Assembly: GCF_004340665.1 (NCBI RefSeq)
Contig: NZ_SLWO01000003.1
Location: 310,001-374,000, forward strand
Origin: Pedobacter psychrotolerans
GTDB lineage: Bacteria > Bacteroidota > Bacteroidia > Sphingobacteriales > Sphingobacteriaceae
DNA length: 64,000 nucleotides
Reading direction: 5' to 3'
In this document: positions 37,083-46,687 of the stretch, piece by piece
Numbering within the stretch: the stretch's first letter is position 1
How the letters are laid out: the number at the start of each line of letters is the position of its first letter
Position numbers and translations under genes: made by a program
Notes under the pieces: model-generated
Told to the model about the DNA's origin: nothing
Databases searched by the model: none
What the model saw: only the letters and a program-made list of their open reading frames with translations

Positions 37083-37113
37083 TCGTCATGCTGAATTTAC
37101 TTCAGCATCTATT
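37083..37113 (+). repeat. Dispersed double-hairpin repeat, half copy C
   Basis: TCGTCATGCTGAATTTACTT then CAGCATCT repeats the first hairpin of the 6627 element. The second hairpin is decayed; only CTCAGGAT-like sequence remains near 37130. Confidence 0.65.
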
Positions 37114-37171
37114 AATAAGTTAGATTACGCTCAGGATTACAATTAATTAGGGTAATTACACCTAATTTGAT

Positions 37172-37390
37172 TTACCGCTGCTGATTCTTTAAAGGCGTTA
37201 ACAGATATTCCAAACCATTCACCCGTATTTCAAACATGGTAGCCATTAAATCACCCAATTTACCTTTTGGAAAGCCCTTGTCTTTATACCAGAGCAGGTA
37301 GCTTTCAGGGATATTGCAGATTAGATAGCCTTTATATTTCCCGTAGGGCATTTGCATTTTGACTAAGTCGAGTAATAAAGTTGGATCCAT
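37172..37390 (-). CDS. DUF3820 family protein
   Basis: 72 residues. The core MPYGKYKGYLICNIPESYLL and WYKDKGFPKGKLGDLM is diagnostic of DUF3820, small proteins of unknown function sometimes labelled quorum-sensing-regulated virulence factors without strong support. The ATG overlaps the last base of the upstream AAA ATPase stop codon, so the two are translationally coupled. Confidence 0.88.
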   Translation of the reverse strand: MDPTLLLDLVKMQMPYGKYKGYLICNIPESYLLWYKDKGFPKGKLGDLMATMFEIRVNGLEYLLTPLKNQQR

Positions 37391-38526
37391 TAAAGTATAA
37401 AATCTAAATAGTTTTCTTTGTTAATGATTGAAAATGAGGCGTGTGGATAGTTTTTGGCAAAAAAGCCAGGTATTTTCTTTTTTTGATTACTCCATTTAAA
37501 GTCGATTGCCACCATCTCTCCATTTTTAGTTTCGATTAAATCAATTTCCTGCTGGTCATATGTTCTCCAGAAATAATACTGCGCACCTTGTTGTTCGTAG
37601 TTGGTTTTTTTTATTCTTTCACTAAACCCATAATTTTCCCATAAAATACCCTGATCATTTCGAAGTGATAATAATCTAAAATCATTGATAATTGCATTCC
37701 GGATACCATTATCATAAAAATACCATTTCGAAGATTTGGTAACTTCTTTACGGAGGTTGTTGCTATATCCGCCAACCTTATAAATAATAAATACCTTCGA
37801 AAGCAAATCAAGATAACGATCAACGGTATTTTTGCTAATTCCTAATGAACGAGACAGCTCATCAATTGAAACCTCTGAACCAATTTGCAAGGCAATAAGC
37901 TTTAACAGATCAAATAGTTTGTTGCTATTTTGAATATTTTCGTAGATCAAAATATCCTTTAACAAATATGATTTTACCAATTCTGTTAGATATTGCGATT
38001 TCTCTGCCAACGTTTCCAATTGAAATAGCTCAGGATACGAACCAAAAATTAGTCTTTCTTCCAGATTTTGAGCAGTTTGTAATCCATTTTCATTTTGTGC
38101 TAATTCTAATTGTGCAATTGGATATAAATAGTAGGTTATGCTTCTGCCTGTAAGCGGTTCTCCAGTTTGATTGGAGAGGTCAAATGCTGATGAACCACTT
38201 GCTATAATCGTTAAATCTTTAAAGCTATCAATTAGCAACTTTAAAATTTTGCCAATTTCAGGAATCACCTGTGCTTCATCAATAACCAATAATTTACTAT
38301 TACCTAATATTCTTTTGTAGTTAGCTGCAGTTCTGGTTGCAAGTAAGGTTTGAATATCCTGATCTTCTCCGTTTAAAAAAATATATTCAATATTTGCTTC
38401 AGCGATGATTTGTTCAATCAGCCATGTTTTGCCAACCCTCCTTGTTCCGAAAAGTAAAATCACTTTATTCTTCCCTATTTTATGGAGAATCGTTGATTTT
38501 AAATATCTTGAAATTTGACTTTGCAT
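37390..38526 (-). CDS. AAA ATPase with DUF4143 C-terminal domain
   Basis: 378 residues. N-terminal AAA_14 P-loop ATPase: LLFGTRRVGKTWLIEQI (Walker A near residue 30), Walker B LLVIDEAQVIPEIGKIL, and IIASGSSAFDLSN (sensor). The C-terminal DUF4143 region contains a winged-helix segment (DELSRSLGISKNTVDRYLDLL) and a nuclease-like tail, YFWRTYDQQEIDLIETKNGEMVAIDFKW (split here), with the D...E-x-K pattern of PD-(D/E)XK folds. Members are scattered among genomes, often mobile, with unknown targets. Two 32-bp palindromes and a -7 box lie directly upstream; DUF3820 is coupled downstream. Confidence 0.88.
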   Translation of the reverse strand: MQSQISRYLKSTILHKIGKNKVILLFGTRRVGKTWLIEQIIAEANIEYIFLNGEDQDIQTLLATRTAANYKRILGNSKLLVIDEAQVIPEIGKILKLLIDSFKDLTIIASGSSAFDLSNQTGEPLTGRSITYYLYPIAQLELAQNENGLQTAQNLEERLIFGSYPELFQLETLAEKSQYLTELVKSYLLKDILIYENIQNSNKLFDLLKLIALQIGSEVSIDELSRSLGISKNTVDRYLDLLSKVFIIYKVGGYSNNLRKEVTKSSKWYFYDNGIRNAIINDFRLLSLRNDQGILWENYGFSERIKKTNYEQQGAQYYFWRTYDQQEIDLIETKNGEMVAIDFKWSNQKKKIPGFFAKNYPHASFSIINKENYLDFIL

Positions 38527-38530
38527 AAGT

Positions 38531-38538
38531 CAAAGATA
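38531..38538 (-). promoter_or_regulatory. -7 box 4 nt before the AAA ATPase start codon
   Basis: The minus strand reads TATCTTTG, then ACTT, then ATG at 38526. The palindromes at 38549-38612 cover the region where -33 contacts would be. Confidence 0.5.
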
Positions 38539-38548
38539 GGCAAATTTA

Positions 38549-38612
38549 GTTAATTCAGTCAGTCGGCTGACTGAATTAACGTTAATTCAGTCAGTCGGCT
38601 GACTGAATTAAC
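38549..38612. repeat. Two exact tandem copies of a 32-bp palindrome
   Basis: Each copy (38549-38580 and 38581-38612) has arms GTTAATTCAGTCAG and CTGACTGAATTAAC around TCGG. The two copies are identical and contiguous. They lie between the mfd stop and the AAA ATPase promoter; read on the minus strand they could also act as an mfd terminator, though no T-run follows. Confidence 0.9.
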
Positions 38613-38616
38613 GTTT

Positions 38617-41600
38617 TTAATCAATTAACTCCAAAGTTTGAATGGCTTCTTCAACCGTACTTACATTATCAAAAGCAATGCGCAAAGTATTTTTAACTTC
38701 TTTTAAGTTGCACATTCTTGGATGATTCTGAGCAAAAGTTAAAATTCTGGTAAAAGTATTAGAGTCAAAATACTTCGATTGTTTATCACTTAAAAAATAT
38801 CCTCGAAGGCTATTTTTCTTAAAACTGATCTTCTCAAACCCAAGTTTTTTCCCGAACCATTGCAAACGAACCACACTTAACATGGTTTTTACCTGTGGCG
38901 GAACCGGACCAAAACGATCGGCTAAATGTTTTTCAAAAATGGCCAATTCAGTTTCATTGCTTAATTTAGAAAGCTCTGTATACAAATTGTAACGTTCGGT
39001 AATATTGGTAATATAGGCATCAGGAATATACAGCTCCAGGTCGGTATCTACCTGCGTAAAGCCCACAAACGGCCGTTCTGGCTCATTCTCAAATAAACCT
39101 TTAAACTCGGCTTCTTTCAGTTCCTGAATGGCCTCATCTAAAATTTTATGGTACATTTCAAAACCTATTTCAGCAATAAAGCCACTTTGTTCGGCACCTA
39201 ATAAATTTCCGCTACCGCGTATATCCAAATCTCGCATGGCTACGTTAAAGCCACTGCCCAAATCAGAAAATTCTTCAATTGCGCTTAAGCGTTTTCGTGC
39301 TTCAGAGGTTAAGGTAGAAAGTGGCGGTGATAACAAATAGCAGAAAGCTTTTTTATTGCTTCTACCCACACGTCCGCGCATCTGGTGCAAATCACTTAGC
39401 CCAAACATGTGCGCATGATTGATGATGATGGTGTTGGCATTCGGAATGTCCAGACCAGCCTCAATAATCGTTGTGGCAACTAAAACATCTTTTTCACCGT
39501 TGATAAAATCGAGCATTACATCTTCCAATGCATCGCCGTCTAATTTTCCGTGGGCAATTCCAATTCTGGCTTTTGGAACGAGCTTTTGAATCATTCCGCC
39601 TAATTGCATTAAATCATTTACACGGTTGTGAATGAAGAAAACCTGTCCGCCACGGTCTAATTCAAACTGGATAGCTTCCTGAATCAGTTTATCATTAAAT
39701 ACATGCAACTCGGTACTTACCGGTTGACGGTTTGGAGGTGGTGTGCTGATGATAGATAAATCCCGGGCACCCATTAATGAAAAGTGTAAGGTTCTTGGAA
39801 TTGGTGTGGCCGTTAAGGTGAGCGTATCAACATTTACACGAACAGCTTTTAACCGTTCTTTTGCTGTTACGCCAAATTTTTGTTCCTCATCAATAATCAT
39901 GATGCCCAAATCTTTGAACTTCACATCCTTACTGAGCAAACGATGGGTACCAATTAAAATATCAACCTTTCCGGCTGCGGCTTCTGCCAATGTATCTTTA
40001 ATCTGCTTATTGGTTTTGAAACGATTAATGTAATCTACCGTAACCGGAAAATCTTTCAACCGTGAAGAAAAAGTTTTAAAATGCTGTAAGGCTAAAATGG
40101 TTGTTGGTACTAAAATAGCAGCTTGCTTACCTTCTGCAACAGCTTTAAAGGCTGCACGAACAGCTATTTCTGTTTTTCCAAAACCTACATCACCACAAAC
40201 TAACCGATCCATTGGATGTGGAGCTTCCATATCTTTTTTCACATCCTGGGTAGCTTTGAGCTGATCAGGTGTATCTTCATAGATAAATGAAGCCTCTAAT
40301 TCGGTTTGTAAATAACCATCAGGAGAGAAAGCAGTACCGGCCTGTGTTTTTCGCAGCGCATAAAGCTTAATCAAGTCACGGGCAATGTCTTTAACTTTTT
40401 TTTTTGTAGTTTTTTTGAGCTTATCCCATGCGTCAGTACCGAGTTTATTCATTTTCGGAACACCACTTTCTTTTCCGCTATACTTCGCAATGCGGTTAAG
40501 TGAGTTAATGTTTACATAAAGCAAATCGTTATCCGCATAAATTAAGCGAATCATTTCCTGTGTTTTGCCATTCACCTCTACTTTTTCCAATCCAGCATAT
40601 TTTCCAATACCATGATCAATGTGCGTAACGTAATCACCGGATTTTAATTCCCGAAGATCTTTAAGTGTAATCGCCTGACTTTTCTGATAGCCCTTTTTAA
40701 GCTTGTATTTATAGTAACGATCAAAAATCTGGTGATCCGTATAAAAAGCTGTTTGAATTTGAGGATCAACAAAACCCTCACGTAGCATACTGTTAATTGG
40801 GGTAAATTTGGCCGATTTATCTATGTCATCTAAAATGGCATATAAACGCTCAATTTGTTTTGGAGAATCGGTAAAGATGAAATTTACAATTCCGGCTTTC
40901 TCATTTTCCTTTAAATTATGAATCAGCAGATTAAAATCTTTATTAAAAGATGGCTGTGGTTTGGTTTCAAACTCAAACCGATCATCTGTTTTATAGAAAA
41001 ATTGCTTTCCAAACTCTATCAATGGAAAATCGTGTAAATGGTCACCGAGTAATTTCTCGTCGCTAAAAGCAAACTTTGGATCAATCCATTCCGGATTTTG
41101 CGCCTTATCTGCTAGTGAAAGGGCTTTCCATAATTCCACAGCCTTTTTATAACCTGCTTTAACGATATCCAAGGTAAATTCAACATCCTTTAACCAAAGT
41201 TGCGTATCCTGATCAATATAATCGAGAATACTGATGTTGCTTTCCGTTAAGAATTTGGCCTGTACATTTGGAACAATGGTAAGCGATTTAACACTATTTA
41301 CCGAAAGCTGGCTTTCAATTTCAAAGCTGCGGATACTTTCTACCTCATCGCCAAAAAACTCAATCCGGAAAGGTAAATCCGAAGAGAAAGAAAAGATATC
41401 TACAATACCACCACGGATGGAAAACTGACCAGGTTCATAGACAAAGTCCCTTCGATCGAAATCATAATCAATTAAAAATTCATTAATAAAATCGATTCCC
41501 AGCTTAGCACCAAGGCTAATCTCCAATGTGTTTTTCTCTAACGCAGAGCGATCAATCACCTTTTCAGCGATGGCTTCAGGATACGAAACCACAATTTTTC

Positions 41601-41955
41601 CATACTCCGAATCGTGGTTAAGCTCATTAAGTACTTCTGCACGAGCCAATACATTAGCTGTATCTACCTGGGTAAAATCAAAAGATTTACGGTATGAGGA
41701 AGGAAATAGTAAAACCTGTTTATCCAAAACGCTCTCCAGGTCAGATTGAAAATAAGCTGCCTCTTCCCTATCTGGAAGAATGAAAAGCATCGGTTTATGA
41801 AGTAAGAAATAGGAAGAAAGCGCCACAATGGCATCGGCAGAACCCACCAATCCCTTTAATTGTATCTTCGGGCTTTTAGTGCTGTTTAACGCTTTGGTAA
41901 ACTCGGTTACCCGATCGTCGGTTTTGTATCTGTTTATTAAATCACGAATGTTCAA
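38617..41955 (-). CDS. mfd: Transcription-repair coupling factor Mfd
   Basis: 1112 residues with a TTG start; the next in-frame Met is near residue 56, inside the conserved domain. Mfd removes RNA polymerase stalled at lesions and recruits UvrA. The UvrB-homology region is N-terminal (VYEPGQFSIRGGIVDIFSF), the RNAP-interaction domain near residue 450 (GDYVTHIDHGIGKYAGLEK), and the RecG-like translocase has GDVGFGKTEIAVRAAFKA (Walker A near 590), IDEEQKFGV, LTATPIPRTLHFSLMGARD and the TRG-like HQMRGRVGRSNKKAF. Length is normal. A -7 box sits 4 nt upstream of the start codon. Confidence 0.97.
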   Translation of the reverse strand: MNIRDLINRYKTDDRVTEFTKALNSTKSPKIQLKGLVGSADAIVALSSYFLLHKPMLFILPDREEAAYFQSDLESVLDKQVLLFPSSYRKSFDFTQVDTANVLARAEVLNELNHDSEYGKIVVSYPEAIAEKVIDRSALEKNTLEISLGAKLGIDFINEFLIDYDFDRRDFVYEPGQFSIRGGIVDIFSFSSDLPFRIEFFGDEVESIRSFEIESQLSVNSVKSLTIVPNVQAKFLTESNISILDYIDQDTQLWLKDVEFTLDIVKAGYKKAVELWKALSLADKAQNPEWIDPKFAFSDEKLLGDHLHDFPLIEFGKQFFYKTDDRFEFETKPQPSFNKDFNLLIHNLKENEKAGIVNFIFTDSPKQIERLYAILDDIDKSAKFTPINSMLREGFVDPQIQTAFYTDHQIFDRYYKYKLKKGYQKSQAITLKDLRELKSGDYVTHIDHGIGKYAGLEKVEVNGKTQEMIRLIYADNDLLYVNINSLNRIAKYSGKESGVPKMNKLGTDAWDKLKKTTKKKVKDIARDLIKLYALRKTQAGTAFSPDGYLQTELEASFIYEDTPDQLKATQDVKKDMEAPHPMDRLVCGDVGFGKTEIAVRAAFKAVAEGKQAAILVPTTILALQHFKTFSSRLKDFPVTVDYINRFKTNKQIKDTLAEAAAGKVDILIGTHRLLSKDVKFKDLGIMIIDEEQKFGVTAKERLKAVRVNVDTLTLTATPIPRTLHFSLMGARDLSIISTPPPNRQPVSTELHVFNDKLIQEAIQFELDRGGQVFFIHNRVNDLMQLGGMIQKLVPKARIGIAHGKLDGDALEDVMLDFINGEKDVLVATTIIEAGLDIPNANTIIINHAHMFGLSDLHQMRGRVGRSNKKAFCYLLSPPLSTLTSEARKRLSAIEEFSDLGSGFNVAMRDLDIRGSGNLLGAEQSGFIAEIGFEMYHKILDEAIQELKEAEFKGLFENEPERPFVGFTQVDTDLELYIPDAYITNITERYNLYTELSKLSNETELAIFEKHLADRFGPVPPQVKTMLSVVRLQWFGKKLGFEKISFKKNSLRGYFLSDKQSKYFDSNTFTRILTFAQNHPRMCNLKEVKNTLRIAFDNVSTVEEAIQTLELID

Positions 41956-41959
41956 GGCA

Positions 41960-41967
41960 CAAAAATA
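41960..41967 (-). promoter_or_regulatory. -7 box 4 nt before the mfd start codon
   Basis: The minus strand reads TATTTTTG, then TGCC, then the TTG start at 41955. An ATTG about 23 bp upstream could serve as the -33 element. Confidence 0.45.
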
Positions 41968-42056
41968 AGCTTATCTTTAACATTAACCCACAATTTTGTT
42001 AAAGGTTTTTTAAGTTTGTGCTAAGTTTGTTCGGTGCAGGTACTGATTCGTCGGAT

Positions 42057-42064
42057 TATATTTG
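42057..42064 (+). promoter_or_regulatory. Putative -7 promoter box for the DUF2752-TM2 genes
   Basis: TATATTTG matches TAnnTTTG, 73 bp before the DUF2752 ATG. Spacing to the nearest TTTG (42026) is longer than usual. Confidence 0.35.
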
Positions 42065-42137
42065 CTGTTTGTCGAATAAGCGTCCATCCGTGTAACAAAG
42101 CAAGTCTCAAATCCTCTAAAATATATAAATTGAAAGC

Positions 42138-42440
42138 ATGAAATACATTAAAAACTTCCCGTTAGAACTCACGTTCTGGGTGATGGCTTTAGTGTTACTG
42201 GCAACAGCAAATGGTCATGAGCATCATTTTACACTTTGTCCGCTAGCCAATTTAGGCTACGAGGGCTGGTGTCCGGGATGTGGATTAGGCAGGTCAATTA
42301 GCCATATTTTTCATGGTGAGTTTACCGAAAGCTTTTCCGAACATTGGTTTGGGTTTCCGGCACTTTTAATTATAGTTTATAGAATTTATACATTGATCAG
42401 AAATAAGAAAAAATTTAAAATACTAACCTTAAATACATAG
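42138..42440 (+). CDS. DUF2752 small membrane protein
   Basis: 100 residues with two membrane spans (about 9-25 and 73-92). Between them lies CPLANLGYEGWCPGCGLGRS, the Cys-rich signature of DUF2752; the CPxCG knuckle suggests metal binding or disulfides on one face of the membrane. Function is unknown. The TM2 gene follows after 5 bp, so they form an operon. Confidence 0.88.
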   Translation: MKYIKNFPLELTFWVMALVLLATANGHEHHFTLCPLANLGYEGWCPGCGLGRSISHIFHGEFTESFSEHWFGFPALLIIVYRIYTLIRNKKKFKILTLNT

Positions 42441-42445
42441 AAACC

Positions 42446-42817
42446 ATGGATATATTTCAATCGCCTCTAATGTCGTTACCAGGTATAACGCCAGAAGAAT
42501 ATGCCTACCTACAACAAGCAACAACAGGATTAAACGAGCAACAACTGCGTAACTTTTTAATGATTTACGGCAGCAGAAGAAAGCAGCCATCTGAAATTTT
42601 ATTACTGGCCTTAATTGGTTTTGTAGGCTTCGCCGGGATACACAGATTTGTCATCGGACAAATAGGAATGGGTATTTTATACTTTTTTACTGGTGGTTTA
42701 TGTATGATTGGAACCATTGTGGATGTAATTAACCATAAAAGCCTGGCTTTTGAATACAATCAAAAAGCAGTTTTCGAAAGTTTGCAAATGGTAAGAATGG
42801 GTGGTGGATTTCAGTAA
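42446..42817 (+). CDS. TM2 domain protein
   Basis: 123 residues: a soluble N-terminal segment (to about 50) and a TM2 domain of two helices with a polar turn, LIGFVGFAGIHRFVIGQIGM then LYFFTGGLCMIGTIVDVI. The DRF-like motif common in TM2 is HRF here. TM2 proteins are widespread; bacterial functions are unknown. Coupled to DUF2752 by a 5-bp gap. Confidence 0.9.
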   Translation: MDIFQSPLMSLPGITPEEYAYLQQATTGLNEQQLRNFLMIYGSRRKQPSEILLLALIGFVGFAGIHRFVIGQIGMGILYFFTGGLCMIGTIVDVINHKSLAFEYNQKAVFESLQMVRMGGGFQ

Positions 42818-43208
42818 TCTATTTAGCTTATCCTTTCAAAAGAAACAGCTTAGCAGAATTTTCGCCAATACATGGCTCAAAATTTTAAAGTAGAGACAGA
42901 AACCTATTTTAGATTAGATTCAACATACGTTACAAGCCTGTTCTAAATTAAAATTTGGAGCGGGCTTTTTGTTGCTGTCAGGTTGAGAATGCGGCGTTCA
43001 TACTGTTTTTAGATGTAAGGTTCTAAATCAGCCATCTTTTCAATTGGACTGCTGGCGATGTGTAGTTATTTTGATTGAAGCACAGCGGAACAGAGAAATC
43101 TTTGAATTATGCTATAATGGCTTTCAATAATGATTTCTTCACGACTCTCTGATAACAGTTTAGACAACATTCCTTTTAAACAAACCCCTAAATTTCTATA
43201 TTTATACC
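42818..43208. other. 391-bp gap with a terminator, otherwise featureless
   Basis: A terminator-like hairpin lies at 42931-42970. The remainder has no supported gene. TATATTTA at 43197-43204 is a one-mismatch -7 box, 4 nt before the Nif3 ATG. Confidence 0.45.
42931..42970 (+). terminator. Terminator after the TM2 gene
   Basis: AAGCCTG...CGGGCTT with partly paired AAATTA/TAAAATTT inside, followed by TTTGTTG. The stem is imperfect. Confidence 0.55.
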
Positions 43209-44306
43209 ATGAAATTAGCCGAAATTACCAATTACTTAGAAAGCATTGCGCCATTGAATTATCAGGAAGACTATGATAATTCAGGTTTAATTGTGGGCGA
43301 TCCAAATATGGATGTTCGAGCAGCCCTGGTTGCTTTAGATTGCATTGAAGCCATTGTTGATGAAGCCATTTCTACAGGTTGTAATCTGATCATTACCCAT
43401 CATCCGATTATTTTTAAGGGATTAAAAAAGCTAAATGGAAAAAATTACATAGAACGTGTGGTATTAAAAGCCATTAAAAATAATATCGCTTTATATGCCA
43501 TTCATACCAATCTGGATAGTGTACATACTGGTGTAAATGCCCGCATTTGCGAACGCCTCGGCCTAAGTGGTACAAAGGTACTTTCGCCTAAGGCAGGATT
43601 ATTAAAAAAGCTGGTTACTTATTGTCCAAATGCGCAGGCAGAACAATTGCGTTCAGCTTTATTTTATGCTGGTGGTGGAAGTATTGGAAACTACAGTGAA
43701 TGCAGCTTCAATGCAGATGGTTTTGGAACATTTAAAGGCAATGAAGATTCTGATCCTTACGTTGGTGAAAAAGGCGTTCGTCACCACGAAGCAGAAACCA
43801 GAATTGAAATGGTTTATCCTGCCCAGGCCGAAAGAAAAATTCTGGTTGCGCTGTTTGAAAACCATCCTTATGAAGAAGTCGCTTACGATATCTATAAATT
43901 GGAGAATAAACATCAACAGGTTGGTTCTGGTATGTTGGGCTGGTTGGAATATGACATGGATGCTTATGACTTTTTACACCTGGTTAAGGATAGGATGCAT
44001 GCAAAGGTGGTGAGGCATACTGCTTTAACTGGAAAAAGAATTAAAAAAGTAGCCATATGTGGAGGTTCAGGAAGTTTTCTATTAAAGGAAGCGATTGCAG
44101 CGGGCGCAGATGCTTTTATTACCGCTGATTTTAAATACCATGAGTTTTTTGATGCGGAGGAAAAAATCATCATTGCCGACATCGGACACTTTGAAACTGA
44201 ACAATTTACCTCAAATTTATTGGTTGAAATTATTCAGAAAAAATTTACTAACTTTGCAATCCGTTTAACGGAGCAAAATACAAACCCCATAAATTACTTG
44301 TTTTAA
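43209..44306 (+). CDS. Nif3-like dinuclear metal centre protein
   Basis: 365 residues, the longer Nif3 form with a YqfO-like insert (about 125-230). Metal-site motifs are present: LIITHHPIIFKGLKKL near residue 60, HTNLDSVHTGVNAR near 99, and DIGHFETEQFTSNLLVEI near the C-terminus. Structures of relatives show hexameric toroids with two metals; a GTP cyclohydrolase 1 type 2 name is used in databases but activity is not general. Its TAA overlaps the ATG of the next gene (TAATG), so the two are coupled. Confidence 0.93.
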   Translation: MKLAEITNYLESIAPLNYQEDYDNSGLIVGDPNMDVRAALVALDCIEAIVDEAISTGCNLIITHHPIIFKGLKKLNGKNYIERVVLKAIKNNIALYAIHTNLDSVHTGVNARICERLGLSGTKVLSPKAGLLKKLVTYCPNAQAEQLRSALFYAGGGSIGNYSECSFNADGFGTFKGNEDSDPYVGEKGVRHHEAETRIEMVYPAQAERKILVALFENHPYEEVAYDIYKLENKHQQVGSGMLGWLEYDMDAYDFLHLVKDRMHAKVVRHTALTGKRIKKVAICGGSGSFLLKEAIAAGADAFITADFKYHEFFDAEEKIIIADIGHFETEQFTSNLLVEIIQKKFTNFAIRLTEQNTNPINYLF

Positions 44307-45049
44307 TGGAACAAACCGTAGAACAAAAGCTAAAAGCTTTATACGAATTACAGAATATCCACACCAAAATTGATAAAATCCGTCAGGTACGTGGCGAATT
44401 ACCAATGGAAGTTGCCGACTTAGAAGATGATGTTTTAGGATTAGAAACCAGAATTTCAAAAATTAAGGCCGAACTTGATGATCTGGAAGATTCAATCGTA
44501 ACGCGTAAAAACACCATAAAAGATGCGCAGTCTTCCATAAAAAAATATGATACTCAATTAAAAGAAGTTAAAAATAATCGTGAATACGATGCTTTAACCA
44601 AGGAGATTGAGATTCAAGGTTTGGATATCCAGGTTTCTGAGAAAAAAATTAAAGAGCATGGCTTTGAAATTACCTCAAAAACTGAAATCTATGAAGCTGC
44701 AAAAGCGGAATTAGAAGGAAGAAAAAAAGATTTAGAAATTAAAAAAGGTGAGCTTGATGTAATCACTGCTGAAACTGAAAAGGAAGAGCAGGATTTACAA
44801 AAGAAAGCAGATAAAGCAGAACCTCAAATTGAGGAGCGTTTATTAGTTGCTTATAAACGTCTGCGCAAAAATGCAGTGAATGGTTTAGCAGTAGTAACTA
44901 TTGATCGTGATTCATGTTCAGGATGCTTTAACCAGATTCCACCTCAACGTCAGTTAGATATTCGTCAGCGTAAAAAAATTATTGTTTGCGAGCATTGCGG
45001 TCGTATTTTGGTTGATGAGGCTTTAACTCATGAAGTTGCAGAAGGTTAA
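44306..45049 (+). CDS. Coiled-coil protein with C4 zinc ribbon (CT398-like)
   Basis: 247 residues: a long coiled coil (about 5-185) and a zinc ribbon near residues 205-235, CSGCFNQIPPQRQ...VCEHCGRILVDE, with four Cys as two CxxC pairs. This is the family of Chlamydia CT398 and mycobacterial homologues, which in structures pair a coiled-coil hairpin with a zinc domain; links to sigma-54 or secretion are proposed for some. In Bacteroidota it typically follows the Nif3 gene, as here with a 1-bp overlap. Confidence 0.92.
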   Translation: MEQTVEQKLKALYELQNIHTKIDKIRQVRGELPMEVADLEDDVLGLETRISKIKAELDDLEDSIVTRKNTIKDAQSSIKKYDTQLKEVKNNREYDALTKEIEIQGLDIQVSEKKIKEHGFEITSKTEIYEAAKAELEGRKKDLEIKKGELDVITAETEKEEQDLQKKADKAEPQIEERLLVAYKRLRKNAVNGLAVVTIDRDSCSGCFNQIPPQRQLDIRQRKKIIVCEHCGRILVDEALTHEVAEG

Positions 45050-45074
45050 TCAGAACTCATAGAAATTTTTAAAA

Positions 45075-45106
45075 ACGTCCCGACAAAATCGGGGCGTTTT
45101 TTATTT
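45075..45106 (+). terminator. Terminator after the zinc-ribbon gene
   Basis: ACGTCCCGA-CAAAA-TCGGGGCGT then TTTTTATTT. The core CCCGACAAAATCGGG recurs exactly in the terminator at 57199. Confidence 0.88.
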
Positions 45107-45196
45107 ATGGATGAAACAAGAAAAACATTCTGACGTTAAAGTCTTATTCAGTTTATTGCTCAGGCCATCAATTAAACCAAAAGTATATTACCACAA

Positions 45197-46687
45197 ATGA
45201 CAAAAACACAGCGTTTCACTGTTCTTTCTGCGCTATTCATATTTCATACAACTTCCCTCTTTGCCAACTTTGATTTTAATAGCAATTGCCTGAAGGCGTA
45301 TAAAAGTATCTTTGAGTTAAAGCTTGGTAATGCCAGAGCTTACATCTCAACGGAAAAGAAACAACATCCAAATAACGCTATTATCCCATTGCTGGAAAAT
45401 TATGTGGACTATTTTACTTTATTAACCTCAGAGAGTAAGTCAGATTTTGATCGCTTGAAAGGCAATAAGTCTGCACGTTTAGATCAGATCAGTGATGACG
45501 ATAAGAATTCACCTTACTATCTGTATGCACAAGCCGAAATCAATTTACAGTGGGCTTTAATTCGTGGCCGTTTTGGTGAGTATTTTAATGCGGCAATGGA
45601 GATTAAAAAAGCGAATAGTTTATTACAGGAGAACAGGAAAAAATTTCCAGATTTTCAACTTAATTTTAAAGGATTAGGCCTGATTAATGCTGTTCTGGGC
45701 AATCTTCCTGATGGGGCATTAAAAACAACACTCTCCACTTTTGGTATCAAAGGGAATCTTCAGAATGGTCTTGATATGTTTGAAAAATTGGCGGATTATT
45801 TGCCAAAATCATCTTATGATGCTTTTTATGATGAGGTAGTTTTTTATTATGCCTATGTATTAACAGATGTAGCCCACAGCCCATTAGCATATGCCAAAAC
45901 GATGAAATACACAAAAAACATAGCTGATACCAGTCTTTTAAAAAGCTACTTACAAAGTTATGTTTGCTTAAAAAATGCACATAATGATGAAGCGATACAG
46001 ATTCTAGCCAAGAAGCCAGAAGGGGGAATTTATCAACCCTTTCCTTATCTCGATTACTTAGAAGGCATTGCTCATTTAAATAAACTGGATCTTAATGCTG
46101 GTGTTTATTTTAACCGCTTTTTACAGGCGAACAAAGGCGTTAACTGGATTAAGGACGCCAATCTTCATCTGGCTTGGATAGCACTTTTAAAGGGCGATAA
46201 ATCTGCATATAATGGCTATGTAAATAAAGCCATAAACAATGGCTACCTCTACAACGATAAGGATAAACAAGCTAAGAATGAAGCTTCTGCTCCTGCTCCT
46301 CCAGTAGATTTGTTAAAAACAAGATTGTTATTTGATGGTGGCTATTTAATAAAAGCATTACAGATTTTAGCGGATAAAAAAACAGCAGATTATTCAAGTG
46401 ATAAAGATAGAGCCGAATTTAATTATCGCCTGGGTAGAATTTATGATGGTTTGAATAAAGATGATCAGGCTTTAGCCGCCTATCAGGAAACGATTAATCA
46501 AGGTAAAGGCTTAAAGTACTACTTTGCAGCAAATGCTGCGATGCAAATGGGTAAAGTATATGAAGGAAAAAAGAATGTTGCAAAAGCAAGAGAGGCTTTC
46601 AATACAGCCATTTCCATGAAAAACCATGAATATGAAAGCAGCATTGAAAGCCAGGCTAAAGCAGGACTAAAAAGGTTGGGTAATTAA
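45197..46687 (+). CDS. Exported TPR-repeat protein
   Basis: 496 residues with a signal peptide (residues 1-25, ending SLFANF). The mature part is helical; recognisable TPR units appear late: AEFNYRLGRIYDGLNKDDQALAAYQETI and FAANAAMQMGKVYEGKKNVAKAREAFNTAI (each longer than quoted). It probably acts as a periplasmic or outer-membrane protein-interaction scaffold. No enzyme domain is present. Its end overlaps the end of the convergent ketosynthase gene by 4 bp. Confidence 0.85.
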   Translation: MTKTQRFTVLSALFIFHTTSLFANFDFNSNCLKAYKSIFELKLGNARAYISTEKKQHPNNAIIPLLENYVDYFTLLTSESKSDFDRLKGNKSARLDQISDDDKNSPYYLYAQAEINLQWALIRGRFGEYFNAAMEIKKANSLLQENRKKFPDFQLNFKGLGLINAVLGNLPDGALKTTLSTFGIKGNLQNGLDMFEKLADYLPKSSYDAFYDEVVFYYAYVLTDVAHSPLAYAKTMKYTKNIADTSLLKSYLQSYVCLKNAHNDEAIQILAKKPEGGIYQPFPYLDYLEGIAHLNKLDLNAGVYFNRFLQANKGVNWIKDANLHLAWIALLKGDKSAYNGYVNKAINNGYLYNDKDKQAKNEASAPAPPVDLLKTRLLFDGGYLIKALQILADKKTADYSSDKDRAEFNYRLGRIYDGLNKDDQALAAYQETINQGKGLKYYFAANAAMQMGKVYEGKKNVAKAREAFNTAISMKNHEYESSIESQAKAGLKRLGN

